Source: Aurantimonas sp. HBX-1
GTDB taxonomy: Bacteria; Pseudomonadota; Alphaproteobacteria; Rhizobiales; Rhizobiaceae
Assembly (NCBI RefSeq): GCF_021391535.1
Contig: NZ_CP090066.1
Location: 4,177,501 to 4,241,500, forward strand
Length of the DNA: 64,000 bases
Reading direction: 5' to 3'
The position numbers and the translations under genes were made by a program. Below, piece by piece: positions 35,822 through 44,920 of this stretch (its first letter is position 1; each line of letters begins with the position of its first letter). A model generated the notes under the pieces. It was not told where the DNA came from. It was given only the letters and a program-made list of their open reading frames with translations, and made no database searches.

Positions 35822-37951
35822 TCAGGCCTCTGACGAGAATCCCATCTGCCGCTCGAATGCCTGCCGAACCAGGCCCATTGCGTAAGGTATCTCTTCCACT
35901 GAGTTCATCGTGATCTCAACATCGCCGTTACCCCATCTTCCGAGGTTCGTGACGTCGATGCAGATGCCCTTTGGGTCGTCAATCTCAAAAAATGGCATGT
36001 TGATCGATAGCCGAAGCTGCTTTGACTGCGGGACGACATCGACGAAATTGGTTTCCGCCTTGTAGGCGACGTACACCTTCATGACGTCCTCCACCACATT
36101 GGGATCCAGTTCGAGTATCTCGATACGAAGCTTCTCGAAAAGAGGACCCATCGCGCCGTTTTTTAAATGGTAGTGATCGGCGAGTGAGTACTTAGCAGCA
36201 GGCTTGGAATATGTTGGCAGATACCGTGCCATTTGTTCAGCGGTCAGGGACGGCATCGGCCACACTCTAAGGCAATGTTTGGCAAGGCGATCTGCCCGCT
36301 CCTTGATAGCGTGCTCGTTCCAGGTTCCGACGGTCTCTAGCCCTTGATTCAGGCGTAGGGGACTGTGCGACAGACCGATGGGTTCCCCGGAGGAGTTCGT
36401 GACCTGGTCCCGCTTGAAAAGCCAAGGGCGGTCTTTGTATTCGGAGTTGTAACCAGACAGCGTCAGGTTTCCCAGAGTGTGTAGCCAAGCTTGTTGGACC
36501 CGCTGCCAGTCGGGCCCCAACTCGCTACGCCACTCGGGAGAAAGCTTCTCATTCTGCGGCATAATGTGTTCGATGGTGTAGTCGTCTACGAGCACCCTTT
36601 CCTTACGCCCGTGGTTCTCAAAACGACGGAGCCAAAAACCCCTCGTGCGAAAGTTGTAGAGATCTCGCTGCTTCAAGTCGCGCTCGAACTCTGCATCACT
36701 TGGCATGCGCCGGTAGGTCGGTAGGAGAATGAACGCGGCCTTGGTGCTCTCTAGGTAGCGACTCTTGTCGATCGACCGGCTCAACCCCGCGAATATTTTG
36801 TTCAGCGCATTGGTTGGAAGACCGCATATGGCTCTCCTGAACACGTGGGTCTCCACCATGCGGACAATTTCAACTACTTCTTTGGTGGTTAGCAAATTCC
36901 TCTTGTAGTGGTCGTAGACATCGAGAAGAAACGGGAAGGCGACATCGACCTTCAGCTCTCGCAGGTCGTGAAAAGCGCCACGCAACTCTACCTCGGGTTC
37001 CTTGTCCAGTGCCATCGCCCAGTAGTAGGTAGCAAATGTATGTATGTCTGCAACGAGCGTCTCAAGGGCTTCGACACCGTCGAAGGCCTGGGCATAATTC
37101 TTAAATGCGGTGTAGACGTGCCGGACGTTGGGAATCTCTCCAGTCTTTACCGTCAGGTAGTGACGCATAAACGCGTCGAAATACGTGGTATAGGCAGCTT
37201 GGCCGAAGCCGATCTCCATTGGTCTCCAATAGTTGACATACATCGACTTCTGAAGGTCGGGCTCAAGCCCCATAAGAATGTAGTTCCGGATGAGATCAGC
37301 CTGGCTGAGTTCCAGTCCCGTCGAGTTCATGCTCTCGAAAATCAGCTGCGGGTTGTCGTGGGCCCGGTCGAGCGCGACCTCCACGAGGGTCAGCTTCGAC
37401 AGTCCTTCGCAGACGGCTTCGATCTCGTGAGCATGCGTTGCGATCAAACTCCGGAACTGAGTGAAGTTCTCGCTGATTCGGAGACTGCAGTCTTGCGGGA
37501 GGGGTGTGTTTCTGATGATCGCGAGCAGTGTGGCGCTGTCGGTCTCGGAAAGCAGGAGCTTGTAGTGCCGGTCCCCTGACTCATCAGGGTTCACCAGGTA
37601 GTAGTTCCTTAGCTTTCTTGCGGAGAAAGTGTCCAAGATCTCGTCCAGGCCCTCATCGTCAAAATGCCGCTCGAGTGCGGCGATGAGGAGAATGCTGGTC
37701 GTCAATCGCTGCTGGCCATCGATAACGAGGAGGGCCTCCTGATTGGTAACGGACGACAAGGCACGTTCGACATAAACGATCGAGCCAAGGAAATGGGCTC
37801 TGACGGTTTCGCTCCGACCGGCCCGAAGAAGGTCATTCCACAGCTGTACGCACTGGCCCTTCTCCCACGAATAGTTGCGCTGGTAGATCGGAATGACGAA
37901 CTGCGGTGACTTCCGGATGAACTTGAGTAGGTTCGCTTCTGTGGCTTTCAA
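35822..37951 (-). CDS. GmrSD-like type IV restriction enzyme (DUF262-DUF1524-DUF5655)
   Basis: 709 residues from a TTG start at 37951, which yields the family start MKATEANLLKFIRKS and has GGGAGA about 9 nt before. N-terminal DUF262 domain: FVIPIYQRNYSWEKGQC, VIDGQQRLTTSIL (nucleotide-binding DGQQR) and NSTGLELSQADLIRNY. DUF1524 HNH-like nuclease domain: IEHIMPQNEKLSP, HTLGNLTLSGYNSEYKDRPW (about 470-540). The last about 110 residues look like a DUF5655 domain. GmrSD enzymes degrade DNA with modified (e.g. glucosylated hydroxymethyl) cytosine, so this is anti-phage cargo. An ATG 21 codons upstream (38014) is possible but less fitting. Confidence 0.9.
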   Translation of the reverse strand: MKATEANLLKFIRKSPQFVIPIYQRNYSWEKGQCVQLWNDLLRAGRSETVRAHFLGSIVYVERALSSVTNQEALLVIDGQQRLTTSILLIAALERHFDDEGLDEILDTFSARKLRNYYLVNPDESGDRHYKLLLSETDSATLLAIIRNTPLPQDCSLRISENFTQFRSLIATHAHEIEAVCEGLSKLTLVEVALDRAHDNPQLIFESMNSTGLELSQADLIRNYILMGLEPDLQKSMYVNYWRPMEIGFGQAAYTTYFDAFMRHYLTVKTGEIPNVRHVYTAFKNYAQAFDGVEALETLVADIHTFATYYWAMALDKEPEVELRGAFHDLRELKVDVAFPFLLDVYDHYKRNLLTTKEVVEIVRMVETHVFRRAICGLPTNALNKIFAGLSRSIDKSRYLESTKAAFILLPTYRRMPSDAEFERDLKQRDLYNFRTRGFWLRRFENHGRKERVLVDDYTIEHIMPQNEKLSPEWRSELGPDWQRVQQAWLHTLGNLTLSGYNSEYKDRPWLFKRDQVTNSSGEPIGLSHSPLRLNQGLETVGTWNEHAIKERADRLAKHCLRVWPMPSLTAEQMARYLPTYSKPAAKYSLADHYHLKNGAMGPLFEKLRIEILELDPNVVEDVMKVYVAYKAETNFVDVVPQSKQLRLSINMPFFEIDDPKGICIDVTNLGRWGNGDVEITMNSVEEIPYAMGLVRQAFERQMGFSSEA

Positions 37952-38425
37952 AAAATGATTCTCCCGCCTCGCTTTTTCACCGAGTACCACGTGTTGGTAA
38001 GGAGCGGCAGCCACTGCGGCTTCCGTCGGAAATGATTAGGCGTGAGTGAGGTAGTAGGCTGTTCTCTCCCGGAGCCGCTCCTCCGATGCGGCGTTTGCGC
38101 TGCTGATTCCGGACAATTTTCTTGCCACAAACGATCCTCTAAAGAGCCTGCCCATCGGTGAGACCGGGCCAAAGAGGGTGCGCCACGTACGCGCTTCCCT
38201 CCCCCTGCTTTATTGCATGCCATATCAGCACTTTTCATTGGGCGGCTACCACGCGTGCAAGGCGTGGTACCTGTCATGCGTCAGGCGTCAGGCGGCACGG
38301 CAAAGGGAAGGCTTGTGTATAACGACGAGGTGACGCGGGCTCCCCGCGATGAGGACGAGTTGTGGGAAGGGCGACCCGCAAGCAGGGAGTGGGAGGAACA
38401 TTCGTCGGCGCCACAGCAGACCAAG
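37952..38425. other. 474-bp gap inside the element
   Basis: Open frames on both strands show no sign of coding. Holds the GmrSD promoter region. Confidence 0.4.
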
Positions 38426-38791
38426 TTAGGTTTCTCGACTCCTACCAGACATCAAGAAAGCACTCCAAAGAACTAATGCGGCGGCTAGAGTCATTAAATA
38501 TTTAATTGGTATTCTGAAGCCAAATAAATCCGTTGTGCCCCGCGTTAAGTTGTACATAAGGCCAATATCAGGAACCCATCGTGAAACAAATAGGAGTGAA
38601 AATGTTGCGATTGCAACGCCTATTAGAAAGATGGGCGCCGCACTCGCTCTGCGGTTGGCCCAACGCAACGTCCTAAAGGACGTCCTTGTCAGCAACTTCG
38701 CTCCGCTGTTGAGAGCGGCGAAAGGCACGCGAGACCTCTCGCTTGACGCCGCCTTTCCTGCCCGGTTCGTCCATTTGCTCCCATTACTCAT
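38426..38791 (-). CDS. Small membrane protein, hypothetical
   Basis: 121 residues with a basic N-terminus and two hydrophobic helices (about 53-72: APIFLIGVAIATFSLLFVS; about 98-115: YLMTLAAALVLWSAFLM). Start ATG 38791 has AAGG upstream. Weak evidence beyond the two helices; a TM-type accessory of the element. Confidence 0.4.
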   Translation of the reverse strand: MSNGSKWTNRAGKAASSERSRVPFAALNSGAKLLTRTSFRTLRWANRRASAAPIFLIGVAIATFSLLFVSRWVPDIGLMYNLTRGTTDLFGFRIPIKYLMTLAAALVLWSAFLMSGRSRET

Positions 38792-39001
38792 CAACCTTAC
38801 ATCCCGTACAAGCATTAGATCGCAGAGATAATAACACATAGGCGTCGCCATGGGGCGAAGTTACTGTGGGCACCGTGCATTGCCGTTTCACGATTTACGT
38901 TAGGGATCCTTCGCGACCGGTTCTACCCCTACCCCTCGTGCTGACCAAGTGGCCACAGCGGGGCGTCACAGCCGGCACACCGTCACCTCTTTCCGTCTAA
39001 C

Positions 39002-39033
39002 CGCAACGTGACGGCGGTGGCGCTGGTGACGCT
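39002..39033 (+). repeat. Replication-module motif, left copy
   Basis: Begins CGCAACGTGACGGC. Matches the inverted copy at 42281-42312 at 28 of 32 positions, and the direct partial copy at 42189-42210. GTGACG/CGTCAC hexamers also occur just before it (38964-38986). Confidence 0.7.
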
Positions 39034-39086
39034 CCCGCGCAGCGCCGGTTGGCACTGGCCACGGGAGGAGGGGGCTGTAACTTGGC

Positions 39087-39656
39087 ATGAAGGCGCTACC
39101 AGCGCCAAAAGCGAGAACGAACGGTCCTCAAATGTCACCCAGCTCAGTGCCAACCGCCCCGGAACTACTACTGCCAAAAAATGAGCGGGCGCTTCGGATC
39201 GTTCTGAGAGCGGTCGTCTGGGCGAACGCCGACAGCGAGGCTCGAGAGGCAGAGCTACGGGTAGCCCAAGCTTTCGCAGTGCTACTTGGGCACAAGCCGC
39301 ACCAAGGGCCGCCTCCCAAAGAACGGGACGAGCTTCTGGAAATGCTGGCGTTCGACTATTCAATAGTAACCGAATGGGAGAAGCGAACGGATGTCAAGGT
39401 CACAGAACTCGCAAGAAAACTTGTTGACCATCATCCTTCAACGGCTGATCGCGCGGGCAGAGAGTCTGTTATTCGAGATCTGGCCCGGAAATTCAAAGTG
39501 CATAAAGCCGCACTGCTGGCGGCGCATTCCTTTGACGCCGGCGAGGATCCGGAGGCATTCTTTTCCTCTATTCGCTCTGTGCTCGAGGCATTCGAGTCCC
39601 TCGGAATTCCCGTGGACCGGGGTGTTCTGCCTCCAGGGTACCGTCAAGGGAGATAA
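39087..39656 (+). CDS. Hypothetical element protein
   Basis: 189 residues, charged and helix-rich. NERALRIVLRAVVWANADSEAREAELRVAQAFAVLL and SVIRDLARKFKVHKAALLAAHSF look like helical DNA-binding or TerB-like segments, but no family is claimed. ATG 39087 is used; ATG 39132 (MSPSSVP) is an alternative. First gene of the replication-integration block, same strand as the HTH and primase genes. Confidence 0.6.
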   Translation: MKALPAPKARTNGPQMSPSSVPTAPELLLPKNERALRIVLRAVVWANADSEAREAELRVAQAFAVLLGHKPHQGPPPKERDELLEMLAFDYSIVTEWEKRTDVKVTELARKLVDHHPSTADRAGRESVIRDLARKFKVHKAALLAAHSFDAGEDPEAFFSSIRSVLEAFESLGIPVDRGVLPPGYRQGR

Positions 39657-39735
39657 ACCGCCGCTTTGAATCCGGTGCGCGGGCACCCATCATGTGAAAT
39701 CTGAACGGCCTTCTCGCAACTTAGAGGAGGTCATC

Positions 39736-39969
39736 TTGACCCACCAATACAGCATTCCCAGCGAACACGCGGCTCCCGGCTCTCGTCCCGAAAAACTGAT
39801 AACTTTCCACGAAGCGGCGGACGTCCTCGGCGTTCACTACTGGCAGATTCAACGCGCGGTGAAGCGCGGAGACATTCCCAGCTATCGGCCCTTCAACTCG
39901 CGTCGCCTCGTGAAGCTCTCCGAAGTTGTCGCGTTCATCGAAGCCTCTCGGCATGGAGGTGGGGCATGA
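39736..39969 (+). CDS. AlpA/excisionase-like helix-turn-helix protein
   Basis: 77 residues from a TTG at 39736 preceded by AGAGGAGG; a GTG at 39694 would add 14 residues. The fold TFHEAADVLGVHYWQIQRAVKRGDIPSYRPFNSRRLVKLSEVVAFIE is the MerR-like HTH_17 pattern of AlpA and excisionases. Such proteins switch on excision or the replication genes in satellites. Overlaps the primase gene by ATGA. Confidence 0.8.
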   Translation: MTHQYSIPSEHAAPGSRPEKLITFHEAADVLGVHYWQIQRAVKRGDIPSYRPFNSRRLVKLSEVVAFIEASRHGGGA

Positions 39970-42179
39970 GCCGGAATGTTTTCGCGGAGACGGCCCCCAA
40001 ACTTTGGAGCCGAGGCCTACGTTGCGTGCCGATTGAGGATGGGAGCAAGCGCCCCGCCAAGGAGATCAAGCGCTGGCAAGGCTACCTCGGTGCCGCGCCG
40101 AGCCAGCAGACGGTCGATTCGTGGCTTGAGCGGTACCCGACCAACGGTATCGGTCTGCTCTTAGGCAGCGAGGTTTCTCCCGGCAAAATTCTGGTCGCTC
40201 TCGACGTGGACGATGACCGTCTCGTCGAGCCGGTCGAAAGGTTGATCGGTCGCGCGGGCGCTATTTCAGGGAAGGTCGGGAAGAAGGGCGCGACGTATTT
40301 CGTCTTGATGCCGAAGGGCGGGCTGTCACGCTCGACTACCCTTTTTGGCGCCGCTGACCTCAACAACATCGATGTTCTCGCCGGCGGAAGGCAGACCGTC
40401 ATGCCCCCGTCGGTCCATCCCGAAACAAACGAGCAGTACCAGTACCTCGGTGCTCCGTTGGTCGATGTCGCATTTGCGGATCTTCCCTATGTGACGCCGG
40501 AGGCGCTGGCAGTGCTCGGCGTAGCCGTCGGATCGGATGAAATCTTGACGCTCTTGGAGGGCAAGAGCACGCACGATGCTGGGTTGGCGCTCGCCGGTCG
40601 GCTCGTGGCCAAGGGCGCAGAGGACGACGAAATCAGAGCCATCTTCGAGTCGTTTCTCCCGGAAGACTACGCCGGCGACTCGCTGGAACACCTGCCGGGC
40701 TGGATCTCGTCTGCACGGGAGAAAGGCTTCGGCGACGGAGCCGCAAAGCGGGAAACGGCAACAGCGGCTCTTGTTTCGCTGGGAAGTGGCAATGGCGTCG
40801 AACTCTTCAACGACGGACACGGCTCCGCCTACGCCACCGTGCCGACCGAGCAGGGTCGCGAGACTGTTCGCCTTCCCTCGGACAGCTTCAAGATGTGGCT
40901 CAGGCATCGGGCGCACCGCGCGTTCGAAAAGCCGCTCGCCTCGTCTGGGCCCTTGCTTGAGGCGATGGCGACATTGGAAGCGATGGCACTTTATGAGGGC
41001 TCCGCACATGTCGTCAGCATCCGCACCGGGGGCGACGAACGTCAGGTAGAAATCGACCTCGGACGCCCCGACGGAAAGGTTGTCGTGATCAAAGCCGAAG
41101 GCTGGGGCGTCAGGGAAGAAGGAGACTGGAAGCTCGTCAGGGGCGCGGGCTTCGGCGCTCTGCCTGACCCGGCGGCTGGGGACGGGCTTGCCCGGCTGCA
41201 GAGTCTGTTGAATCTGACAGACGCGTCGTTCCAATTGACGACGGCATTCTTGCTCAATGCGCTCAAGCCGAATGGGCCCTTCTTCATTCTCCTTATCGAG
41301 GGCGAGCAAGGATCGGGCAAGAGCCTGTTTGCGCAGCTGATAAAGCGGATCATCGATCCGAATGCAGCCGAGCGCATTCGTCTGCCGGACAACGACCGGG
41401 ACCTGATGGTTCAGGCGAAAGAGTTCCGGCTCCTAAACTTCGACAACGCGTCCGGCATGAAGGCCGACATCTCCGATGCGCTGTGTTCCTTGGCAACGGG
41501 AGGCGGAGTTGCGGTTCGTAAGCTATATACGGATGGTGAGCTGAACGTCCTGTCGTTCGCCAGGCCGTTCATGATCAACGGGATTTCCAGTTTCGCCAAC
41601 CGGCCGGATCTTATGGAACGGGCAATTCCGATTCAGTTGCCGCCGATGCCCACGGGTGTTCGCCGCGAGGAGGCGGCGATCCTGCGCGAGTTCGAGGACA
41701 TGCTCCCTTCGATCTTGGGCACCCTCTACAGCGGCGTCAGCTCGGCGCTGCGCCATCTGCCGGACGTCGAGGCGCCTACCACGTTGCGGATGGCCGATGC
41801 GGCACGGTGGATCAAGGCGGCCGCCATGTCCCCCGAAATTGGCGTCGGAGGAGGCGAACTCATCGCGGCGATAGAGAAGGCGCAGACCGACTTCTTCATC
41901 GAGCGCATCAACGACGATCCGATATTGATGCGGCTTCGCGAGATCACAGCTGAGAAGCCGTTCGAAGGGTATGTGGGCGATCTGTTCGCCCGTTTCGTTG
42001 ACGCGCCTGGAGCGGGCCTTCCGCGGACCCCCGCCCACCTCTCGAAGGCTCTGGATCGGCTCAGGCCGGCGATGGCGAAAGCGGGCGTTTGGGTTGAATT
42101 CCGCGAGAAGGATCGGCGCGGACGCCTGGTGCGGATTACCTCGGAGGCAAAGGGGCCGCCGCCGAAACCGCCGTTCTAG
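39966..42179 (+). CDS. Primase-polymerase/ATPase replication protein of the element
   Basis: 737 residues. N-terminal archaeo-eukaryotic Prim-Pol domain (about 5-180): GLRCVPIEDGSKRPAKEI, NGIGLLLG, catalytic acidic LDVDDD (79-84), and DVLAGGRQTVMPPSVHPETNEQYQY. A middle linker precedes a C-terminal P-loop ATPase/helicase with Walker A GEQGSGKS (about 446-453), LLNFDNASGM and FMINGIS. This is the layout of replication initiators of P4-like satellites and phages. It likely primes and unwinds the element's own origin. The motif copies on both sides of the gene are the candidate target. Confidence 0.9.
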   Translation: MSRNVFAETAPKLWSRGLRCVPIEDGSKRPAKEIKRWQGYLGAAPSQQTVDSWLERYPTNGIGLLLGSEVSPGKILVALDVDDDRLVEPVERLIGRAGAISGKVGKKGATYFVLMPKGGLSRSTTLFGAADLNNIDVLAGGRQTVMPPSVHPETNEQYQYLGAPLVDVAFADLPYVTPEALAVLGVAVGSDEILTLLEGKSTHDAGLALAGRLVAKGAEDDEIRAIFESFLPEDYAGDSLEHLPGWISSAREKGFGDGAAKRETATAALVSLGSGNGVELFNDGHGSAYATVPTEQGRETVRLPSDSFKMWLRHRAHRAFEKPLASSGPLLEAMATLEAMALYEGSAHVVSIRTGGDERQVEIDLGRPDGKVVVIKAEGWGVREEGDWKLVRGAGFGALPDPAAGDGLARLQSLLNLTDASFQLTTAFLLNALKPNGPFFILLIEGEQGSGKSLFAQLIKRIIDPNAAERIRLPDNDRDLMVQAKEFRLLNFDNASGMKADISDALCSLATGGGVAVRKLYTDGELNVLSFARPFMINGISSFANRPDLMERAIPIQLPPMPTGVRREEAAILREFEDMLPSILGTLYSGVSSALRHLPDVEAPTTLRMADAARWIKAAAMSPEIGVGGGELIAAIEKAQTDFFIERINDDPILMRLREITAEKPFEGYVGDLFARFVDAPGAGLPRTPAHLSKALDRLRPAMAKAGVWVEFREKDRRGRLVRITSEAKGPPPKPPF

Positions 42180-42188
42180 CCGGCGTGA

Positions 42189-42312
42189 CGCAGGTGACGG
42201 CGGTGATGCTATTTCGCGTCCGCCCGTCAGCGGCCGGCAGGGGGTACCCCTGCCGGCGCAGCCCAGCCAGCCGCCGCCTGACCGTCACCAGCAGCACGGC
42301 CGTCACGTTGCG
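42189..42312. repeat. Replication-module motif cluster, right side
   Basis: A direct copy (42189-42210, beginning CGCAGGTGACGGCGGTG) and an inverted copy (42281-42312, reverse complement begins CGCAACGTGACGGC) flank a near-perfect hairpin (GCCGGCAGGGG / CCCCTGCCGGC, 42233-42257). Candidate origin or crr-type site; the hairpin could also be the primase-gene terminator. Confidence 0.65.
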
Positions 42313-42518
42313 ACTTCAACCTCGGCGAGGCCGGATTCCGAAACACCGCGAGCCCCGTTACTTCGAGGCTCGACACCGCCCCAAGCAATTCTGGTTACAA
42401 GCGTGGTTCCAGTTTCGGCGCCTCGAGCGTCTCCGAAGGTTTCCCTGTGATTTATTGTGACGGTTGCTTCGCCGTGTTTTTGTTTTGATTTTTGCCCCGC
42501 TAGCTGAGGATCAGCACA

Positions 42519-43754
42519 ATGGACTTCTCCATCAAGCTCACCAAACGAACCCGCAAGCGCACCTTGAAAAGCGGTGCGGTCGTCTTGCAAGACCGTTACG
42601 TACTCAACTACCGAGATCCGAAGTCCGGCCAGCGCCGTCAGGTTTTCTTCGAGCGGAAAAAGGAAGCCGAAGCCCGGCAACGCGAACTGCAGAACCAGGT
42701 CGCCGAGAACACTTACGTCGATCCGAAGGCTGTGCCGACCGTCGCCGAAGCGGTCGAGCACTGGCTCGCTGACAAGGCAGACAAAGTGAAGGCGTCGACG
42801 CTCACCGGCTACAAGATCGTCTGCCACTGCATCACCGGCCCGCTGCTCGAGGGCACTGTCCGCGAGCGCTGCGAATATACGGCGACGGGTAAGAAGCCGA
42901 AGGGCGCGTCCTTCGTCCCGCTCCTTGGGCACCTGAAGCTGACGGAGCTGACGACGGCGGCGATCCGCGCCTGGCACCGAGTTCTCGTCGAGCAGGTCGG
43001 CACCTACACAGCCAATCGAGCAAAGGCGCATCTGAAGGGGGTCCTGGCGCTCGCCGAGGAAGACTTCGGAGTTCGGGCACCGTCGATGCCCACCGGCCTC
43101 GCACGGGCTCGCCATAAGCCCAGGAAGGTCATCCTGTCGTCTGCCGACATCGCAAGGCTGATCACGGCCGCCAAGACCGACGACGAGGCCGGCGTCTACT
43201 ATGCGTTCCCGTTCCTGACGGGCACCCGGCCGAGCGAGCAGCTGGGCCTTCTGTGGGACGACGTCGACTTCGACGCCAATGTGATCCGCATCCGGCGCGT
43301 CCAGGAGCGCGACGGCAGCTTTACCGAGATGACCAAGACCGAGGCGGGAACACGCGAGATCCCAATGGGGACGACGCTCCGCGAGATGTTGTTGAACTGG
43401 CGCGTCCGGTGCCCGCGCAAGGGCAAGGAGCTGCATCGTGTCTTTCCTGGACCCGGCAGGCTGCAGCCTTGGCCGAAGCAGCGCATCGGCGGCGGGGGGC
43501 CGCTGCTCTACCAGAACTTCCGGCGCCGCTATTGGGAGCCCGCCTTCGAGCGTCTCGGGCTGCCCTACGTCACGCCGCACTCGGCACGGCACTCGTTCAT
43601 TTCGACGCTTCAGGCGCAGGGGATCGAGGTCGGTCTCGTCGCCAACATCGCCGGCCACGCCAATCCGACCGTCACCCTCGGCCACTACACGCAAGCCGTC
43701 CGGGACGGCAGCGTCGCCGTCGAGGCTCTCGAACGCGCCTACGCGGGCGCCTGA
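42519..43754 (+). CDS. Tyrosine site-specific integrase
   Basis: 411 residues. N-terminal arm-binding and core-binding domains, then the catalytic domain with R237 (TGTRPSEQ), HxxR H354-S-A-R357, H380 (GHANPTVTLGHY) and nucleophile Y390. Integrates the element in tRNA-Gly(GCC), presumably recombining in the anticodon loop. G+C content is close to that of the host core, higher than nearby restriction genes. It lies in the middle of the element, after a 200-bp leader. Confidence 0.93.
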   Translation: MDFSIKLTKRTRKRTLKSGAVVLQDRYVLNYRDPKSGQRRQVFFERKKEAEARQRELQNQVAENTYVDPKAVPTVAEAVEHWLADKADKVKASTLTGYKIVCHCITGPLLEGTVRERCEYTATGKKPKGASFVPLLGHLKLTELTTAAIRAWHRVLVEQVGTYTANRAKAHLKGVLALAEEDFGVRAPSMPTGLARARHKPRKVILSSADIARLITAAKTDDEAGVYYAFPFLTGTRPSEQLGLLWDDVDFDANVIRIRRVQERDGSFTEMTKTEAGTREIPMGTTLREMLLNWRVRCPRKGKELHRVFPGPGRLQPWPKQRIGGGGPLLYQNFRRRYWEPAFERLGLPYVTPHSARHSFISTLQAQGIEVGLVANIAGHANPTVTLGHYTQAVRDGSVAVEALERAYAGA

Positions 43755-43924
43755 CCACCGGCATATACGCCGCCGGCCGCCGTGGCCCCACCGGCTGCGG
43801 CGGCGGCACCGGCTGGGGCAGCTGCACCGCACGCGGCGCAGCGCGCGCCCGTAGCCGTGGGGTGGCCCCGGTACTCGTCAAATATCTGATAACACGGAGA
43901 TAATTGTGCCGATGGCTCCGGCGT

Positions 43925-43943
43925 GTTCCGATCTTACCGGAAC
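43925..43943 (+). promoter_or_regulatory. Inverted repeat before the Ala-rich gene
   Basis: GTTCCG-ATCTTAC-CGGAAC, perfect 6-bp arms with 7-nt spacer, located 19 bp before the ATG. A second small inverted repeat TATCT...AGATA lies at 43883-43902. Possible operator or terminator of the integrase gene. Confidence 0.45.
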
Positions 43944-43961
43944 TGTTGAGGAGTTGGCGCC

Positions 43962-44366
43962 ATGGGCGAGACAGTCACGTTCGGTCTGGAAATTCTACTT
44001 CAGCATCCGCGAGCGGCGTCTGCGATCGCACTTGCCGCGTCCGCTGAAGCTCGGCGCTGCGAAGATGCGGCGGGTGAGCCGGAGACCTGCGCCGAGGCGC
44101 ATGCGCTTGCCGCCGAGCTGCATGATCTGGCCCTCCAGTCACACGCGGCTGCTCGCGGGCACCCGCTCGAAGCGCACCGTCGAGCCGCCGAAGCCCACGC
44201 CGTGGCGTCGCGGGCTCATCTGGCCGCCCAAGCGGCGGCCGAGCGGGGCGGGTCGGAAGACGGCACTGAGCCCTACCTCGCAGCTCTTGCCGAGGCCGAG
44301 GCGGCACGCCTCGCCGAACTCGCCGAGCAAGACGACGCTTCGGGGTGCCGCACGGCTGCTGCCTAG
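43962..44366 (+). CDS. Alanine/glutamate-rich helical protein, hypothetical
   Basis: 134 residues, about 35% Ala, with regularly spaced His (AEAHALAAELHDLALQSHAAA) suggesting a long amphipathic helix or coiled coil. Strong GAGGAG ribosome binding site before the ATG. No family recognised; 207 bp after the integrase gene. Confidence 0.6.
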   Translation: MGETVTFGLEILLQHPRAASAIALAASAEARRCEDAAGEPETCAEAHALAAELHDLALQSHAAARGHPLEAHRRAAEAHAVASRAHLAAQAAAERGGSEDGTEPYLAALAEAEAARLAELAEQDDASGCRTAAA

Positions 44367-44569
44367 ACGCCTCGGTCGCAGCAACTGACGCCTTCGGCGC
44401 GGCGAGGGGCCGATGCTCCTGCGCGGTCGCGCATGCGCCGCTCCCAGGCTGAATGCTTCAGCCTCCCCCCAAGTACCCCCATTCTCGCTGTCGACGCCGG
44501 GGGGGCCCACGAACCGCGCAGCATATTCGGAAGGATCATATTCCGGCGCGGCGCCGGCCGGCAGCTGGG

Positions 44570-44869
44570 TCAGTAGCACCGCGTGACCGCGCCGCTCTGA
44601 ATGCAGGTGACCTTTGGCTTCGACGGCGGGTTGAGACCTTCAGCGATTTGGCTCAGCCCCCGCGCGACCTGCTGTTGCCGGCGCTGTTGTTCCAGGCGCA
44701 CCGCGAACGGCTTTAGCTGGCTTATGCAGTAGTCGTGATACCGCGTGCCGGGGCCGTAGCCGCCCTCGGTGCAGACGGCCATAACATCGGCGGTCGCGAC
44801 CTCCTCGACGGTCTGACATCCGGTGAGGAGGAGCAGGGCCGCGGTAACGATAGCAAGGGGAAGCTTCAC
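44570..44869 (-). CDS. Small lipoprotein
   Basis: 99 residues from a GTG start at 44869 (GGAGAA 6 nt upstream). Hydrophobic signal with lipobox LLTGC (Cys about 18), then a soluble domain with four further Cys (CTEGGYGPGTRYHDYC, CIQSGAVTRC), likely two disulfides. Unknown envelope function. Confidence 0.7.
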   Translation of the reverse strand: MKLPLAIVTAALLLLTGCQTVEEVATADVMAVCTEGGYGPGTRYHDYCISQLKPFAVRLEQQRRQQQVARGLSQIAEGLNPPSKPKVTCIQSGAVTRCY

Positions 44870-44920
44870 TGGCGTTCTCCAAAAATCGCCAGAAAAACAC
44901 GGTCGAAATATCGGCCACAA

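Noticed and set aside
37948..38277. 109-codon minus-strand frame upstream of the GmrSD gene
   Set aside because: Overlaps the probable TTG start, no ribosome binding site, no protein-like pattern.
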